A stretch of 64,000 nucleotides of DNA from Pyxicephalus adspersus (Eukaryota > Chordata > Amphibia > Anura > Pyxicephalidae), in NCBI RefSeq assembly GCF_032062135.1, contig NC_092863.1:15174017-15238016 (forward strand), in the 5' to 3' direction. The translations under genes and the position numbers were made by a program. Below the pieces are notes generated by a model. The model did no database searches. It was not told the origin of the DNA and saw nothing but the letters and a program-made list of their open reading frames with translations. Of this stretch, positions 1 to 11,735 are shown piece after piece (position 1 is the stretch's first letter; every line of letters starts with the position of its first letter).

Positions 1-90
1 AGATCCATTCTGGGTTTTCTGGATAACCCAGCTTCAGTGATGAAAGTGTATCATCTCCAGCCTTGGAGATCTTTAATAAATCAGGCCCAA
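1..90. repeat. half-copy of palindromic MITE-like family A
   Basis: The segment ends CTTTAATAAATCAGGCCCAA and contains CATCTCCAGCCTTGGAGA, the right half of the palindromic element seen complete at 3194-3400. It is cut by the window edge or already truncated. It is not part of a gene, although an open frame runs through it. Confidence 0.7.
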
Positions 91-1510
91 TGTGTCCAAG
101 GTCACATTGGTGGCTCTCTAATTTTCAAGTTGACCATTGCTTACATTTTTGATCTTGGATGTAGGTATCCAGAATGGCTACAATGTTTCCTGAAGGGCAA
201 GTATCTTATTCATCTTTGGTTTAAAAAAAAAATGGGGAAACGCATACTGCTAGAAACCCACCAGATTACCGAAACATTCAGTAAGAATCTGATTGGTTGT
301 TACTGGCATCTCCTCCACAACTACATATCCCTGAGGATGGAAGTTGGGAAACACTGCAGCACAGGAATTGTCTTGTAGCTAATTAAATGTGTGAATATAG
401 AAAATCTAGAGTGTCTCCAGCCTTGACACGGCTTCACTACCGGCTAAAAACAAATCTGTTTAGTATGCAGTCTGGTAGATGAGTGGAATAAATTCAACAT
501 ATTAGCATATGAGCCTTGTGAAAATAATAAAAAAAATGGAATATTGGAACCAAAACTCGCTCTGAAAATATTTGTACAACAACAGAAGCAGCGATAAAAA
601 AATTACCTGGGGGGTCTTGAGATATATAAAGCCTTTGGATCCAGATGGAGGGGAGCTGAGGGGGGCTTTGAGGAAGGGGGGGGGGGGCGGCTTGGAGATA
701 CATATTATTCAGGAGTCTTCTGCCAAATCTTATCTCTCAGAGGATGAGAGAACAGCAGATGTTATATTGTTATTCAAAGAGTTGGATTTAGAAACGATGC
801 GGTTAGAGATCTGACAACATCAGTGGAATACAGAAAATTCATTTCATCCCTGAGGTGGCTGGAGGAATGAGCCTGAATTTATTAATTACATTCTGGAAGT
901 TCACCCAGGAGTTGGCTGTTCCAGGACCTTTGAATGCCGAGATGGATACAAGGATTGGAGCTTGAAAGGTAGACAAAGGTTGGCTACATGGGACCTGCCA
1001 CACCAGGCATGCCAAACTTAAATTTTTTGGCCACATGTGACTCTATTGCTCCAACTAAAACTTTTACCATTTGTATGGGGTGAAGAAACATTAGAAACCA
1101 TATTGGGTTGTTACAATCTTCCAGGACTTCATTTGGGAAAATTCCCCTCACCGAGGCCCATGGATTTCAGCTTACCAAGGAGCTCTATGCATAGCAAGCA
1201 CTGGTCGGCTTTGAGCAACCTTCCTAAAGCCTATGGAGGACTTATTCCCAGTACAGAGAGGGGTAAAGAGGTCCTAATGGGAGTGTTAACCTTCACTCAA
1301 GAAGATGAGCAGTAGGCACCATGATGTGAGGACTACAATACACCACCATTACCATTCCTTAGTGGTCATTAAGTGATCCAAAATGGCACCAAATGTCATA
1401 GTGGGACAGCTGTACTCACTTTAGAACTTTTGCCCATGACAACAAACATCTAACATCTGTTTACTAATAGGAATACAAATCTTTGTAATGGTGGTAGGTA
1501 TTAGTTAAAA
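91..1510. other. non-coding, no feature recognised
   Basis: The frames here are short and lack recognisable domains or splice structure. A run of 12 G lies at 676-687. Confidence 0.5.
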
Positions 1511-1538
1511 ACCTAATCCTAGCCCTAATCCTAACCCT
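1511..1538. repeat. degenerate telomere-like CCTAAN repeat
   Basis: The tract reads as four or five imperfect units (CCTAAT, CCTAGC, CCTAAT, CCTAACCC). It resembles a decayed interstitial telomeric repeat but is very short. Confidence 0.4.
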
Positions 1539-1626
1539 TTATTACTCTATCCAATGCAAATAGACTTACATTCCAAAGCAGAATTTTAAAAACTAAAAAT
1601 CACCAGAACTTGTAATCTCTAATGCC

Positions 1627-1684
<58 letters not shown>
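1627..1684. repeat. (AT)n microsatellite
   Basis: About 58 bp of alternating A and T with one G interruption near 1639. Confidence 0.97.
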
Positions 1685-1686
<2 letters not shown>

Positions 1687-3193
1687 CCTATTTTTGCTGT
1701 AGAACCAACCAAATTTTTGATATTCAGGTCTGTTATGCCATCAGCCTGAATCCGTACCACACTAATTAAGAAGTGTCCGGGAAGAGGTGACATGTCAAGT
1801 AGTATCACAAAATGAGCAAAGAATTTGTTTTTATTGAGTGCCAATAAATGTGGTTGCTGTGTTTCAGCAGCATTGACCTGTATAATTACTGCTCATTTGT
1901 TATAATTCACTTAAAGTCAACCTGTCATTAGAAATATTTTTTTCATGTACATCCTAGCCCAGATCTATGTGGCCTGCTAAAATACAGAAGCATTTAGTTG
2001 CCTTAACCCCAAACATTGCCACTTACTGCCTGTAAAGTAATCCTCCATCATTGTCATTAGCTGAAACTTCAAGGGAAACTTAAGTCAAGAGGTTTTCATT
2101 CATTCTGCTTCTTTTCACCACTATATAGCGTTCTACAGGCACTTGATATTTGATTTGTATCAAGTGTCTGTATGTCCTAAGAAAGCAATTCTTCTTGTAA
2201 CTTTTTCTATTTTATACTAAAAAATAAGGATAGAATCCTATTGAATGTGTAAAAGATTTGGAAACTTCTTTAATTATAACTGGGAGTATATAGAAACAAG
2301 AATTCTGATACCAGTCAAGTCTGAAGTTCTGTACAGACGATCAGTTATCAGTGCCCAAAATGATCATTCGTGTTCCGGTGACAGGAAGAACATAATAGGG
2401 CGGTATGGATAGGCGAGTATCCTACCAATTTGAAAGTAAATACTTAAGAAAATCAGCACGGCTTGAAAATAATATTTCTGTCATTTTGGAGTATTTCTTC
2501 AACTCCGTGTTCAAATTCAAGAAGAATGCCAATATAAAAAGTTTAACCAAAAAACAGACATCTGTACTCAACAATCATCAATGCATGAACATCAATGCAT
2601 GAAACCACCTTGAACTACTATATCAATGTCATTTTCATACCAAATATACATCCCATTTATTTTGACATCTATATAGATGTGAGGCATGAGAATTAAAATT
2701 TGGACCAATTATTTCTTAGAATCTTAGGGACCAGGCTTCTAATGAAAAGGAAGAGGGAGAAAGTGTTAGGCAATTTAACCTCAAATGATGTTAGAATTAA
2801 GGACAACAGATGTGTGTAGTTATGTACCAACTCATTATTTAGGACATATTTCATGTTCATGTACAAGAGACATCATCTAGCCACCTGCCAAGGGATTTTA
2901 TTGTATCATTCTGCTAAGGATTTTAAATGATATGGACAAAAGCTTGATTTAAAGTTCAACAAAATCCAAAAATCAAACAAGGCAAATTGCTGCATTGTGT
3001 TAAATCATAAATATTACTTTTAGTAATTGTAAATTAATTGTAATATCTATTGTGTAGCTGTGCTTTACTGTAATTGTGCAGCTGTCTATATAGCTAGACC
3101 CTCTTGAGCCCTTGAGGTCCTACAATTGCTTACAACTTACTTGCTGTGGCTACACGTCTTGCCACTGCTTATGTAGACACATTGGAAACCATT
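1685..3193. other. non-coding, no feature recognised
   Basis: AT-rich sequence without convincing coding frames. A piece near 2326-2400 (TCTGTACAGACGATCAG) faintly resembles the MITE family seen in ngfr intron 5. Confidence 0.45.
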
Positions 3194-3400
3194 GGCCTGA
3201 TTTATTAAAGCTCTCCAAGACTGGAGATGATAGACCATCTATGGTGAATCTGGGTCATCCAGCAAACTTAGAATGGATTTATTATTTGACAAATGTTTTC
3301 AATCCTTGGCCAAAACCATTCAAGGTTTGGTGGATCACCAAAGTCATCCAAGATAGTCTATCTTCTCCAGTCTTGGAGAGCTCTAATACATCAGGCCCAT
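3194..3400. repeat. complete palindromic MITE-like element, family A
   Basis: The terminal inverted repeats are long and near-perfect. The left end is GGCCTGATTTATTAAAGCTC followed by TCCAAGACTGGAGA; the right end is its reverse complement with two or three changes. The inner parts, including CCAGCAAACTTAGAATGG against CCATTCAAGGTTTGGTGG, are also complementary, so nearly the whole 207 bp can fold on itself. There is no coding capacity. Further copies or fragments lie at 1-90, 10004-10027, 42372-42573 and 48291-48350. Confidence 0.85.
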
Positions 3401-5371
3401 GCTTTCCTCTGCAATGTGGAGTTACTGGGAAATTTAATCTGGCATCTATCATTCTTTCCTATTTGGGTGCCACATGGTCACAAAGGATTGACAATGAAAT
3501 TTGAAATAAAAAACATCAAAACATCAAAACAAAATGTGATTATCCCTGCCATCATGTTGAAGGACCCTTGCTCTCTCTGTGGAAGCAGTGTAGTAACCAC
3601 AGAGGTTTGATATGCTTCATATATCTCCAACCTATAACCTTCCATTTGGCAGAATGCTGACAGGCTTAGGCTGTTTGAATATAAGCCCAAAGTTTATATT
3701 TATAAGCATGACTTTTGATTATGTGCATTGGAAATCTACTTAATTAATTTCAACTAAAAGTTTAATTTGGTTTTAATACCAGAAAAGTCACTTCCATTGT
3801 ACAATATTTTGTTACAGTATTCCTAAACAACAGAAATTCAGTTCTTTTTTTCAACATATACTGGCAACCTTTAGAAGGACTTTAGTCCTACCTGTAGTAC
3901 TTCTTCAATAAGGATCTAGAATAGTAAGTGCCATATCAAGGAGCATAATAAAGTGGAACACTTCTGAAAGCAGAGCTACAGGTTGCTCTTCATAAAAAGT
4001 CCCTAGATTCACCCTTACAGACTGCTGGAAGTCATAATTTATAATTATGAAGTTAATCTCCTGAGTCTAAACTCAATTGATCTTAATAACATCTTCAAGC
4101 ATGTGAACGATGCTCCAGTGGTGTGTGCCAAAAACAACAGCACTCATGCTTAAGCACTCATGCTTCATTTCTCCAGGTTCTTGGACATCATGGGACATTT
4201 CTGCTGTAGGTCTCTGAGAGCCAGGTGCATACAATAACAAGAGCTGGAATTATACTTTATAGGACCCTTGGTAATAGACTTGGATGATTGCTTGAGAATG
4301 CAATCCAGTAATAAATAATTGCAAAATAATGTTGTTTAAAAAACTGTTTGTACATTTTTTTATGGAACAGCTGATGTTGCAGATGAGGATAGAAAATAGT
4401 GGTTGATAATTATAAGAATGGTCTCATTCTCATTTTGTCTTCATTGTTCAGCTGACTTAGTTATGTATGTGAAACAGAATCCAAATATTGGCTATGAATG
4501 TTGGGGTTACCTTGACCCCAGTGTGACCCCATAATGTTTTTGCCTTTTTTTGGAAGTGGGTTCTGTCCATCAAGCCAATGAGAAGATCACGTTGGGTTCC
4601 TGTAGAGTTTAGGCAAGTTTGGAGGCTGATTGGAATTTCAATGTATATATGAATTACATGGCATCTTCATGTTTAGGGAAACACTAGGGTTGAATTTAGG
4701 TGGGGTGAGTGAAAAGTGGCCACTGCTTGGGCACCATTGGAGAAAAGCCATAGTCCAATAAAAACATTTAGAATGTCCAATGCCCATCTTTTCCCACTGT
4801 CATATCATGTGCAGAGTAGATGGCAAAACAATTGCCGAATAATTCTCATAATTCTGTGAGGATGATACTTCGGACTATAGATGTTTCCTTGGTACAATTG
4901 ATAGAAACGAAGAGGATACCAATAAAAAAATCCTTGAACTGTTGCCAGGGTAAAGGTAAACTACCATTTTTGAGACCAATTTTATTTTTGGCTGCATTTT
5001 TGTAATAGAAAAAAAGTATTGGAAACATTTTCACATCTAGCATTCTTTAGCAATACTGACCAACACAACTCTTTTTTTTAGATGTCCAAAAATGAAGTGT
5101 TATATCCTAGGCAGATTTATCACTCCGAGCCAGACAATCCCAAATGAAATTTAAAAGATCCACCTTAATCTTATGATGTTTAATAGATAACATATGCACA
5201 TGATGAAACGAGAAATCTATCCCGCAATTCTGATGATACCCTAGACATAGCTATTAATAATAACGGCTTTGCTTGTATTGCATCTGTCCTTGTATCAACA
5301 CAGAAAGCTCGCTAGGTTACGTTCTACAACACACAAAGCAGGGAAGGAAATTGTTAAGAGGAAAATGCTAT
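3401..5371. other. non-coding, no feature recognised
   Basis: AT-rich sequence. A frame overlapping the repeat at 3112-3504 is repeat-derived. No splice-flanked conserved segment is seen. Confidence 0.45.
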
Positions 5372-5460
5372 GCAGGTGTTCTGGCAGAAGGAATCTTCTT
5401 GCAGGTGTCTTTGGCAGGGAGGAATTCTCTACAGATGTTCCTTGCCAGGAGATAATTTGT
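5372..5460. repeat. 3 x ~30-bp diverged tandem repeat
   Basis: Related units start at 5372 (GCAGGTGTTCTGGCAG), 5401 (GCAGGTGTCTTTGGCAG) and 5431 (ACAGATGTTCCTTGCCAG). A frame of 77 codons crosses them but owes its composition to the repeat. Confidence 0.65.
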
Positions 5461-8400
5461 GGACCCAGTAGAGCCGAACATTTTACCTCTTGTAGTATGT
5501 GACTTCAAAGAGGGGCTCCTTCAATATTTCCTTGCGTGTTTGTGAAGGTATCCTTTGGGTATGAATAAACATATTAGTAAGTTAATAGACTTTTACATGT
5601 GATAGAACACAGTTTGCTTCATTTAATATAACACCATTGTCTGGAAAGGGGGGGAGACAGCCCTGGGTGGCACAACCCTTAATTGGATCTGGAAAAAAGA
5701 GCAAGTGGAATCATGGAGTGAGAAGCACAGGCTGTCCATGAAGTTTGCTCTACACTTCCATCCCTTTTTTTTTGTAGGCTGGAATTTGTTAGGTTTAGAG
5801 TTTGTTAAAGTGGTGGATGGTTTGAAGAAAGAGTTTTTTTGGCAACTTCTTGGCATTTCTTGATGGTGCCCAAAAGTAATGTAGGGTTTTTTTTGGGTGA
5901 CCGGTTGTTCTATTGTCCACATAACCTATGATTGAGTCTTATGGGAGCTTAAAAAAAGAGAAAAGATCCCGTAGATATTTTTAAAGCGTTGAGAGCAACT
6001 CTGAGGTGGTGATAGGGAGTTGGTACAGATTTTGTTTGTGTTATGGGAAGGTGGAATGGGGAAGGGAGACATCCGAAAGTTGGGCTTTAAGAACCAATTC
6101 TATCTAGTGTACTGTAATGTACAAAACTGTGTGGCATTGTGGTGCTGTTCATTTTAAACGCCATCACACCAATCAATTGCAAAATAACATATATGTATCC
6201 TAGTGCAACAAAAAAGACATGTTCCACCTGTGCGTTATCTGGTACCACATTAGAACATGCTGAAGGTCAAGACCTAAATTAAAGTTTAGTTGGCTGACCT
6301 TATCACCATAACTCACTGCAACATCCATGGAAAAAGTAAAATGAGAATACAACCTTATTTTAATGTTAATAGGGACTAAAGGTAATTACATTTATTCAAT
6401 TTTCCAAAAATCCATTTAGGAATTTTCAGCACATTGATATATAGATTGAAAGTTTGCCTGAAGACACAGAACTCTTTATCATTGACATTCTGTCCCTTTG
6501 ATTATTGCTTTTCCATCTTCCTATTGCTAATCTGCTCAATTTCATGTATCTCTGGCTCTGCACATCCTTTTTCTATGGTCACTTTGAAGATGCCTTTAAA
6601 GGGAATATATTTCCTATTTATGGATAAGGTTTATTATCCTTTTAAATAGGCATGTCAAACATATGGGAATAGTCTGAGCATAGAAATTTCTTCTCTGCAT
6701 AGTTCTATTTATGATTGTATGAGATCTAGAACTTATTCTTCTATTCTTTAAAGCTTGAAATTCTTTTTTTTTTCTTTGAGCAAGTTCAAAAAAGAAAATG
6801 TCTATATATGTTTCTTTAACAACCTTTGCCTTTTTTGTGCAGCCAGTTCTGAATATTCTCAGTGCCTGTGCAGTATGAGATTGGCAATGGCCCAAGGTGG
6901 CTAGGGGTGGCATCCAGCTGCCCACACATTATACTGCGGGCAGTCTGTATAATAAATCCAATGCCCTGCTGGCCAGTTCTATCAATCTTGTTGTTCTGCT
7001 TCTTCAGCATTACCATTGGTAGAGATATACTATGTTCTTATAGTTCACAACACCATAAAATAGACAGTTTGCCTGGCAAATCCAGCTACATGATTAGAAC
7101 AGAGCTATTGCAGTTAGCTTACTTTATATAGGGGAACTCAAGTGTGGCCCTTAGAATCACCAAAGGGCCACACATAAAATTCAGTAAATACAATGCTACA
7201 GAAAGCTTCAATGGTGGCAGTTATTCTGCCGGAAATAGTCAGAGAATATGGACATGCTATAGGAGTTCTTGGAGACTGGGGACATGCCTCAGGATACAGT
7301 CATAGACTGGTGACATAATACATGAGATTGTTGGAGATTACTGCTCTTTGTCACCCTTTAGAAATCAATGTTCCCACATCTGTGCTCCCTGACGCCCCCT
7401 TAAAAATTACTTTACTACGTTTGGTTTTACTCACAGCAAGATCCATGGTAAAAGATCAGAAGAAAAGGAAAGGAGAAAAACCTAAAACGAGAAAATAAAT
7501 GAACAGCTCAGAAAGAACTAAAGAATATTTTTTTTCACTTTGCAATACTTGTACTTTTTTCTTCAAAAACTTGGGCTGTTTTACCTTTTCCATTCCACAT
7601 TTGTATTACATTGAGGTCTAAGTAATAAGCAGAGAAAAAGTTTCAAGCAAAGCTTGCTTAAGGAAGGTAACTTGGGGCAGGGAGAAGCAAAGCATGTCAG
7701 TTGGTATAATGGAAAATTATAAATCCTAAGTTGTTTTAAGAAGACCACATTTAGGTGGTCACAGGCCTACTGCCCAACTCACACCTAAAGTGAGGATGCT
7801 ACCTCAACACCTACCTTTAGTGGCACATATAATCAACAAATGATCCCTATTAAAAACATTTGGAAGATGTACAGTAGAGGAGAGGGGCCTATAAAACATA
7901 TAAACTAAGGCTGGAGTTCAAATTACTCCAAGAGGCCATGATTAGGTACCATGTTGGGACAAAATTTGTCGAAGTGTAATCTACACGTTGCTGTTTTATC
8001 AAAAAAGTAAGAAGTAATGGTGCAACCAAGTTCTTTACATAGAGAATGCTTTGGTAGACATATCCCACCTTGGCACCTGTGGCTGGTCCAGTTCCAAGCA
8101 CATCTTATGCTTAGGAGCGAAGTCAAGTTTTGTCTTTTGATTCCCTCATTCCGACAAATTTTACACAGAGATGAACTGTCAGCACTCCCTAAAAACAGAG
8201 CCATTATCTGGAACATGTGATACCATGTAAAAATGTACGAGAAGAAGAAAAATCCAGTTGGCTCATACAGATTGTGACAGCGGTTGCTTAGTTTGTGACT
8301 TTATGGCAGGAAAGCACCATACAACACTGTCTCTTTCAGGGATTTCTGCTCCTATGTTGTTTTTGGAACCAAAATTCCCACCCCGTTGTGATTTCCCAGG

Positions 8401-9319
8401 CCTTTTATAATGAGCCAGGTATTCTGGCAGGTGGACTAGGGGATCAGTAAGGCTATGCACCCACCCAAATCTCCCCCACAGCCCAAAAACCAGGCCCAGC
8501 AAAGAAATCTAATGGTCAGCTTCCTAAAGGGTGGCCGATCTTTCTCACCATTTTTCCTTGGAGCCCATGATCACCCCAAACAGTATCATAGGCAGTATTG
8601 ACCTTCCACCACCTTGCCAACAATTTTAGACTCCATCACTATGTGTGCACATATCTGTTCATGGCCGCCTTTCAGCACCATCAGGTTTACCTGGGCTGAA
8701 GAGAGGTTACCCCCATCATCTCAGGCATTCTTCAAGAACATAACTAAATATTGGGATGTCCCATTTTGGTGACCCCACCATACTCCGGCTCTACACTTGT
8801 GTGTGTTTGAAACACAGTTACCTATCATTAAATACATTAAATAAGAACCCTGTCCCTTTAAAATAATAAATTTTAGATTTTTTTCCAGATGTTTTAGATT
8901 TTCTTTTACACCTCTTGCTCTCAGACACCTCGCTTCTTGCGTTCATTGACTTTCTGTCTCCTTCACTTACCCTGTAGTTCACTGCTTTTCCCCCTGTCAC
9001 TCCCTGGTCTATTTTCAGAGCTTTTTCCCATATCGTTCTTTCTCGTTCTATATCTTTCCCCAACTTAAGATCAGCTATCCTGACGTTAGATTTCCCTGGA
9101 GTGCCAGAGCAGCTAGCTGCTTTTGTTGTGTAAAACAAGCTTTCCTGTTACAAATCACAATATCTCCCTCTCTGCTTGCATGGTTACTTCTTCTTATTCC
9201 CAAATCCTTTTCCTGTAACGTGTTGCTGAAACTTGTCCTGAACTGTTACTAACAGCTGATGGTAATCTGAGCTCTTCCCAAAGTCACAGGTGGGATAATT
9301 AGAATGAACCGTTTCTGGT
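5461..9319. other. non-coding, no gene recognised
   Basis: Only short frames of no recognised family. Around 7235-7345 there are decayed direct repeats built on GGAGACTGGGGACATG-like units. A cysteine-rich minus-strand frame at 7923-8216 has no recognised family. Confidence 0.45.
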
Positions 9320-9350
9320 GTTAAAGGGAACCTGTCAGCAAGGCTTTTAC
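9320..9350. repeat. start of dispersed repeat with TTAAAGGGAACCTGTCA
   Basis: The tip TTAAAGGGAACCTGTCAGCA has close relatives near 32258 and 53157 in this window and is familiar from amphibian genomes. The far end of the element was not delimited. Confidence 0.4.
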
Positions 9351-9755
9351 AGGTCGCAACCAAGTCTTCCGACTATAGCGCTGGAGACTGCCACCGTCCA
9401 ACTCCAACAAGCAGTGAATTCTAATACTGGAATGCCACCATAAAGGATGCTCCATGAGTGTTTAGCCTTGGAATTGGCACTGGAACTGCCTTCAAATTTC
9501 TGTCCAGTGGCAATTTTCATTACTTGATGACTAAGTTCTTGACCACTGCAAGACAAAGCTACACGTTTACTTTAATTCCTCCCCAGAAGCACATACTCAC
9601 CTTGCCTTCACTTTCCCCCAACAATGTTCGGCTAATGGCATCAAATAAAATATCAAAATTAGCGTTTGTTCTTTTTCCCATTACTTCTTCTAGCTTTGTC
9701 GGCTTTGTCACGATGATCAATGACTTTGTTAATGTTGATTAATAAAGCCAACTCT

Positions 9756-9960
9756 TAGCCTAAAACCCTGTACAGATGTCCAGTAGATGTCCAATGGATG
9801 TTTCCAACGTATTGCTGGAAACAATCTTTTAGAAGAATGAAGGTTGTACACACAGTGAGGTTCTGTTTTATGTAGAAGGGAAGCGGGGAAGATGCTGTGC
9901 TCCCTTCCATAGGAGTGAACAGTCAACAATCGTTCCCAACCGGTCGTTCATTAATCTACC
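9756..9960. repeat. diverged copy of MITE-like family (as in ngfr intron 5)
   Basis: The segment begins TTAGCCTAAAACCCTGTACA and carries inner pieces such as TTTCCAACGTATTGCTGGAA and CAACAATCGTTCCCAACC, which resemble the family copy at 55635-55966. Ends are diverged and the boundaries approximate. Confidence 0.4.
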
Positions 9961-10003
9961 GTGGCAGTCCTGATAGCTGTGGGGACTTCTGTACATATCA
10001 CTT

Positions 10004-10027
10004 GTAGAGCTTTAATAAATCAGGCCT
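10004..10027. repeat. terminal fragment of palindromic family A
   Basis: TAGAGCTTTAATAAATCAGG matches the right end of the family A element. Confidence 0.55.
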
Positions 10028-11191
10028 GTTGTCTTTGATTTTTCACTCTGTGTTCACTGGATTATCTTCTCTGCTGCCTTTCTCACACATTGACACATTT
10101 AAAGGGAATTTGTCATAACCGAACACACCTGTCTGAAGAAGTGCTAATGGAAGTTGCCTTTTTCCAGCTCATGGCTTATATACGTGTTCTAACGTAGTGA
10201 CTTCACTCCTAGTAAAGCCTTGTACAGACACAAGTGTTAGTGATTGTTTCAAGTTCCAGGAATATTTTTTAACTGATAACTGTACAGCCAACTGCTTGGT
10301 TACTGTCCATTGTAGGGAGAGAGGGCAACGAACAGGAGGTGCCCCATTACAGGGACTACAATAATTCCCCTTAGGGTAGTAACACTACTGAATAACTTCC
10401 TGGGGTAAATTACTAAATTGTTTTTGGGCAAATTTACCAAATCAATGGGTAAAGAATAAAATTAGGTTCATTTTATGGGGGGTGTAGATGCATAATAAAA
10501 CTTATAAAAGAATTTAGCACATAACTATATATGTTCTTTACTACTTTTGAAGTCACTAGCCCAGAAAAAGGTATTGACCTTGGTAATCATGGTCTGCATA
10601 CTTGTTCCAGGTCAATTGAAAACTGTTGAAGTCTTTGAATTATTATTTTGATTGGCCAATTATTTTCAACAAGTTCAACAATGGCAGCTATGTATTTTCC
10701 TATTACAGATAATAGGGACAATATTACTATTATGCTCCAAAGAGGGATCAAATGGTTAAAGGTACAATGATGAAGGACAAGTGCTACTACACTGTGGAGC
10801 TGTTACATAACAACACATTAACCTCTTGGCGTGACATTTTATTTCTCACCTCTTGTGCAGATTTAAAATCGGAGGTGTTATTCCATTTTTTTTTTTATCT
10901 GTCCCTCTGTTAGAATCATACTCCTACTTTAGTCTTAAATCTGATTTCTTCAAGTATCTCATAAGGTGAGATTTTTACAAATTATCCATAGGTGGATAGT
11001 TTATGTCAATTAGAAGTCGCACAAGTCATGGTGGCAACTTGTGACTTTACAGATGGGTTTGGCCAAAGCACGTTTGCTTTTTAAGTATATGGATTTTAGA
11101 ATTCATAAAGGAGCAGTGATAATAAAGTCTTTGCAAATCCGTTGTGATGGGAGCGGACATACCCCTGCTGTTACCCCATATTTTGCAGACT
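10028..11191. other. non-coding, no feature recognised
   Basis: AT-rich sequence. A segment starting AAAGGGAATTTGTCATAACC near 10099 may be another dispersed repeat tip. Confidence 0.4.
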
Positions 11192-11243
11192 ATCCCAACC
11201 CCAATATATTTTTCCCTCTGGAGATATATGTTGGGGTTGGGAT
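11192..11243. repeat. 18-bp inverted repeat (hairpin)
   Basis: The left arm ATCCCAACCCCAATATAT (11192-11209) pairs with the right arm ATATGTTGGGGTTGGGAT (11226-11243) across a 16-base loop, with a single non-Watson-Crick position. The stem is far longer than expected by chance. Confidence 0.85.
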
Positions 11244-11313
11244 GGAACAAGGTAGTTAAACAGCCAAGGCAAAAAGGCTAAAGCTCACCCATCAACAAGA
11301 CCTGTGAACTACT

Positions 11314-11735
11314 TCAGGAACATAGGTTGCAGGTACTGCCCTTTTTTCGCCTTCTGCTGGAGCAGGCAATGCATCCGCCTCTTCTATCTACCTCATGGCC
11401 ATGTATAGAGATGGGCAAAAGTCCTCGGGTTCCATCCATAAGAGACCTAGCAAATGGTACAAATCCTGTCTTTTTTCTATACCCCCTTATGTTGAAGCAC
11501 ACAAGTGGATCTATCTCTCCCAACTTCCCTTTGGGCTTGTCTACAGGAGGAAAAACATGCCTGGGTTCTGGTAATGAAAGATATGGCAAATGTTGCAGAT
11601 TGTGTTGTAAAATGTTGCCCTTTCCCACACCCCCTCTTGTTGGAATACACAACGCCTCTTTTGCCTATCCCTTAGGCTTGTCTAGAGATGGGTAACAGTG
11701 CCCGGGTTTTGACCATAAAAGTTTTGGCAAAGACA
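11314..11735 (+). repeat. tandem repeat, ~134-bp period, cluster 1
   Basis: Three related units are marked by GCCTCTTCTATCTACCTCATGG (about 11377), the ATCTCTCCCAACTTCCC-type unit (about 11510) and GCCTCTTTTGCCTATCCC (about 11645). Each is followed by a GTCTAGAGATGGG-like and then a GGGTT-like motif. The same family lies inverted at 14215-14580. The open frames of 112-122 codons on both strands here are by-products of the repeat. Confidence 0.7.

Noticed and set aside
3112..3610. 130- and 105-codon frames as genes
   Set aside because: Most of their length lies in the palindromic family A element at 3194-3400.
7923..8216. Cysteine-rich 97-codon minus frame as a transposase zinc-finger tail
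   Set aside because: The cysteine spacing does not fit the piggyBac or other transposase tails I know, and no transposase core is nearby.
11314..11695. Overlapping 112-122-codon frames on both strands as a gene
   Set aside because: Both are created by the ~134-bp tandem repeat; no domain or splice structure.
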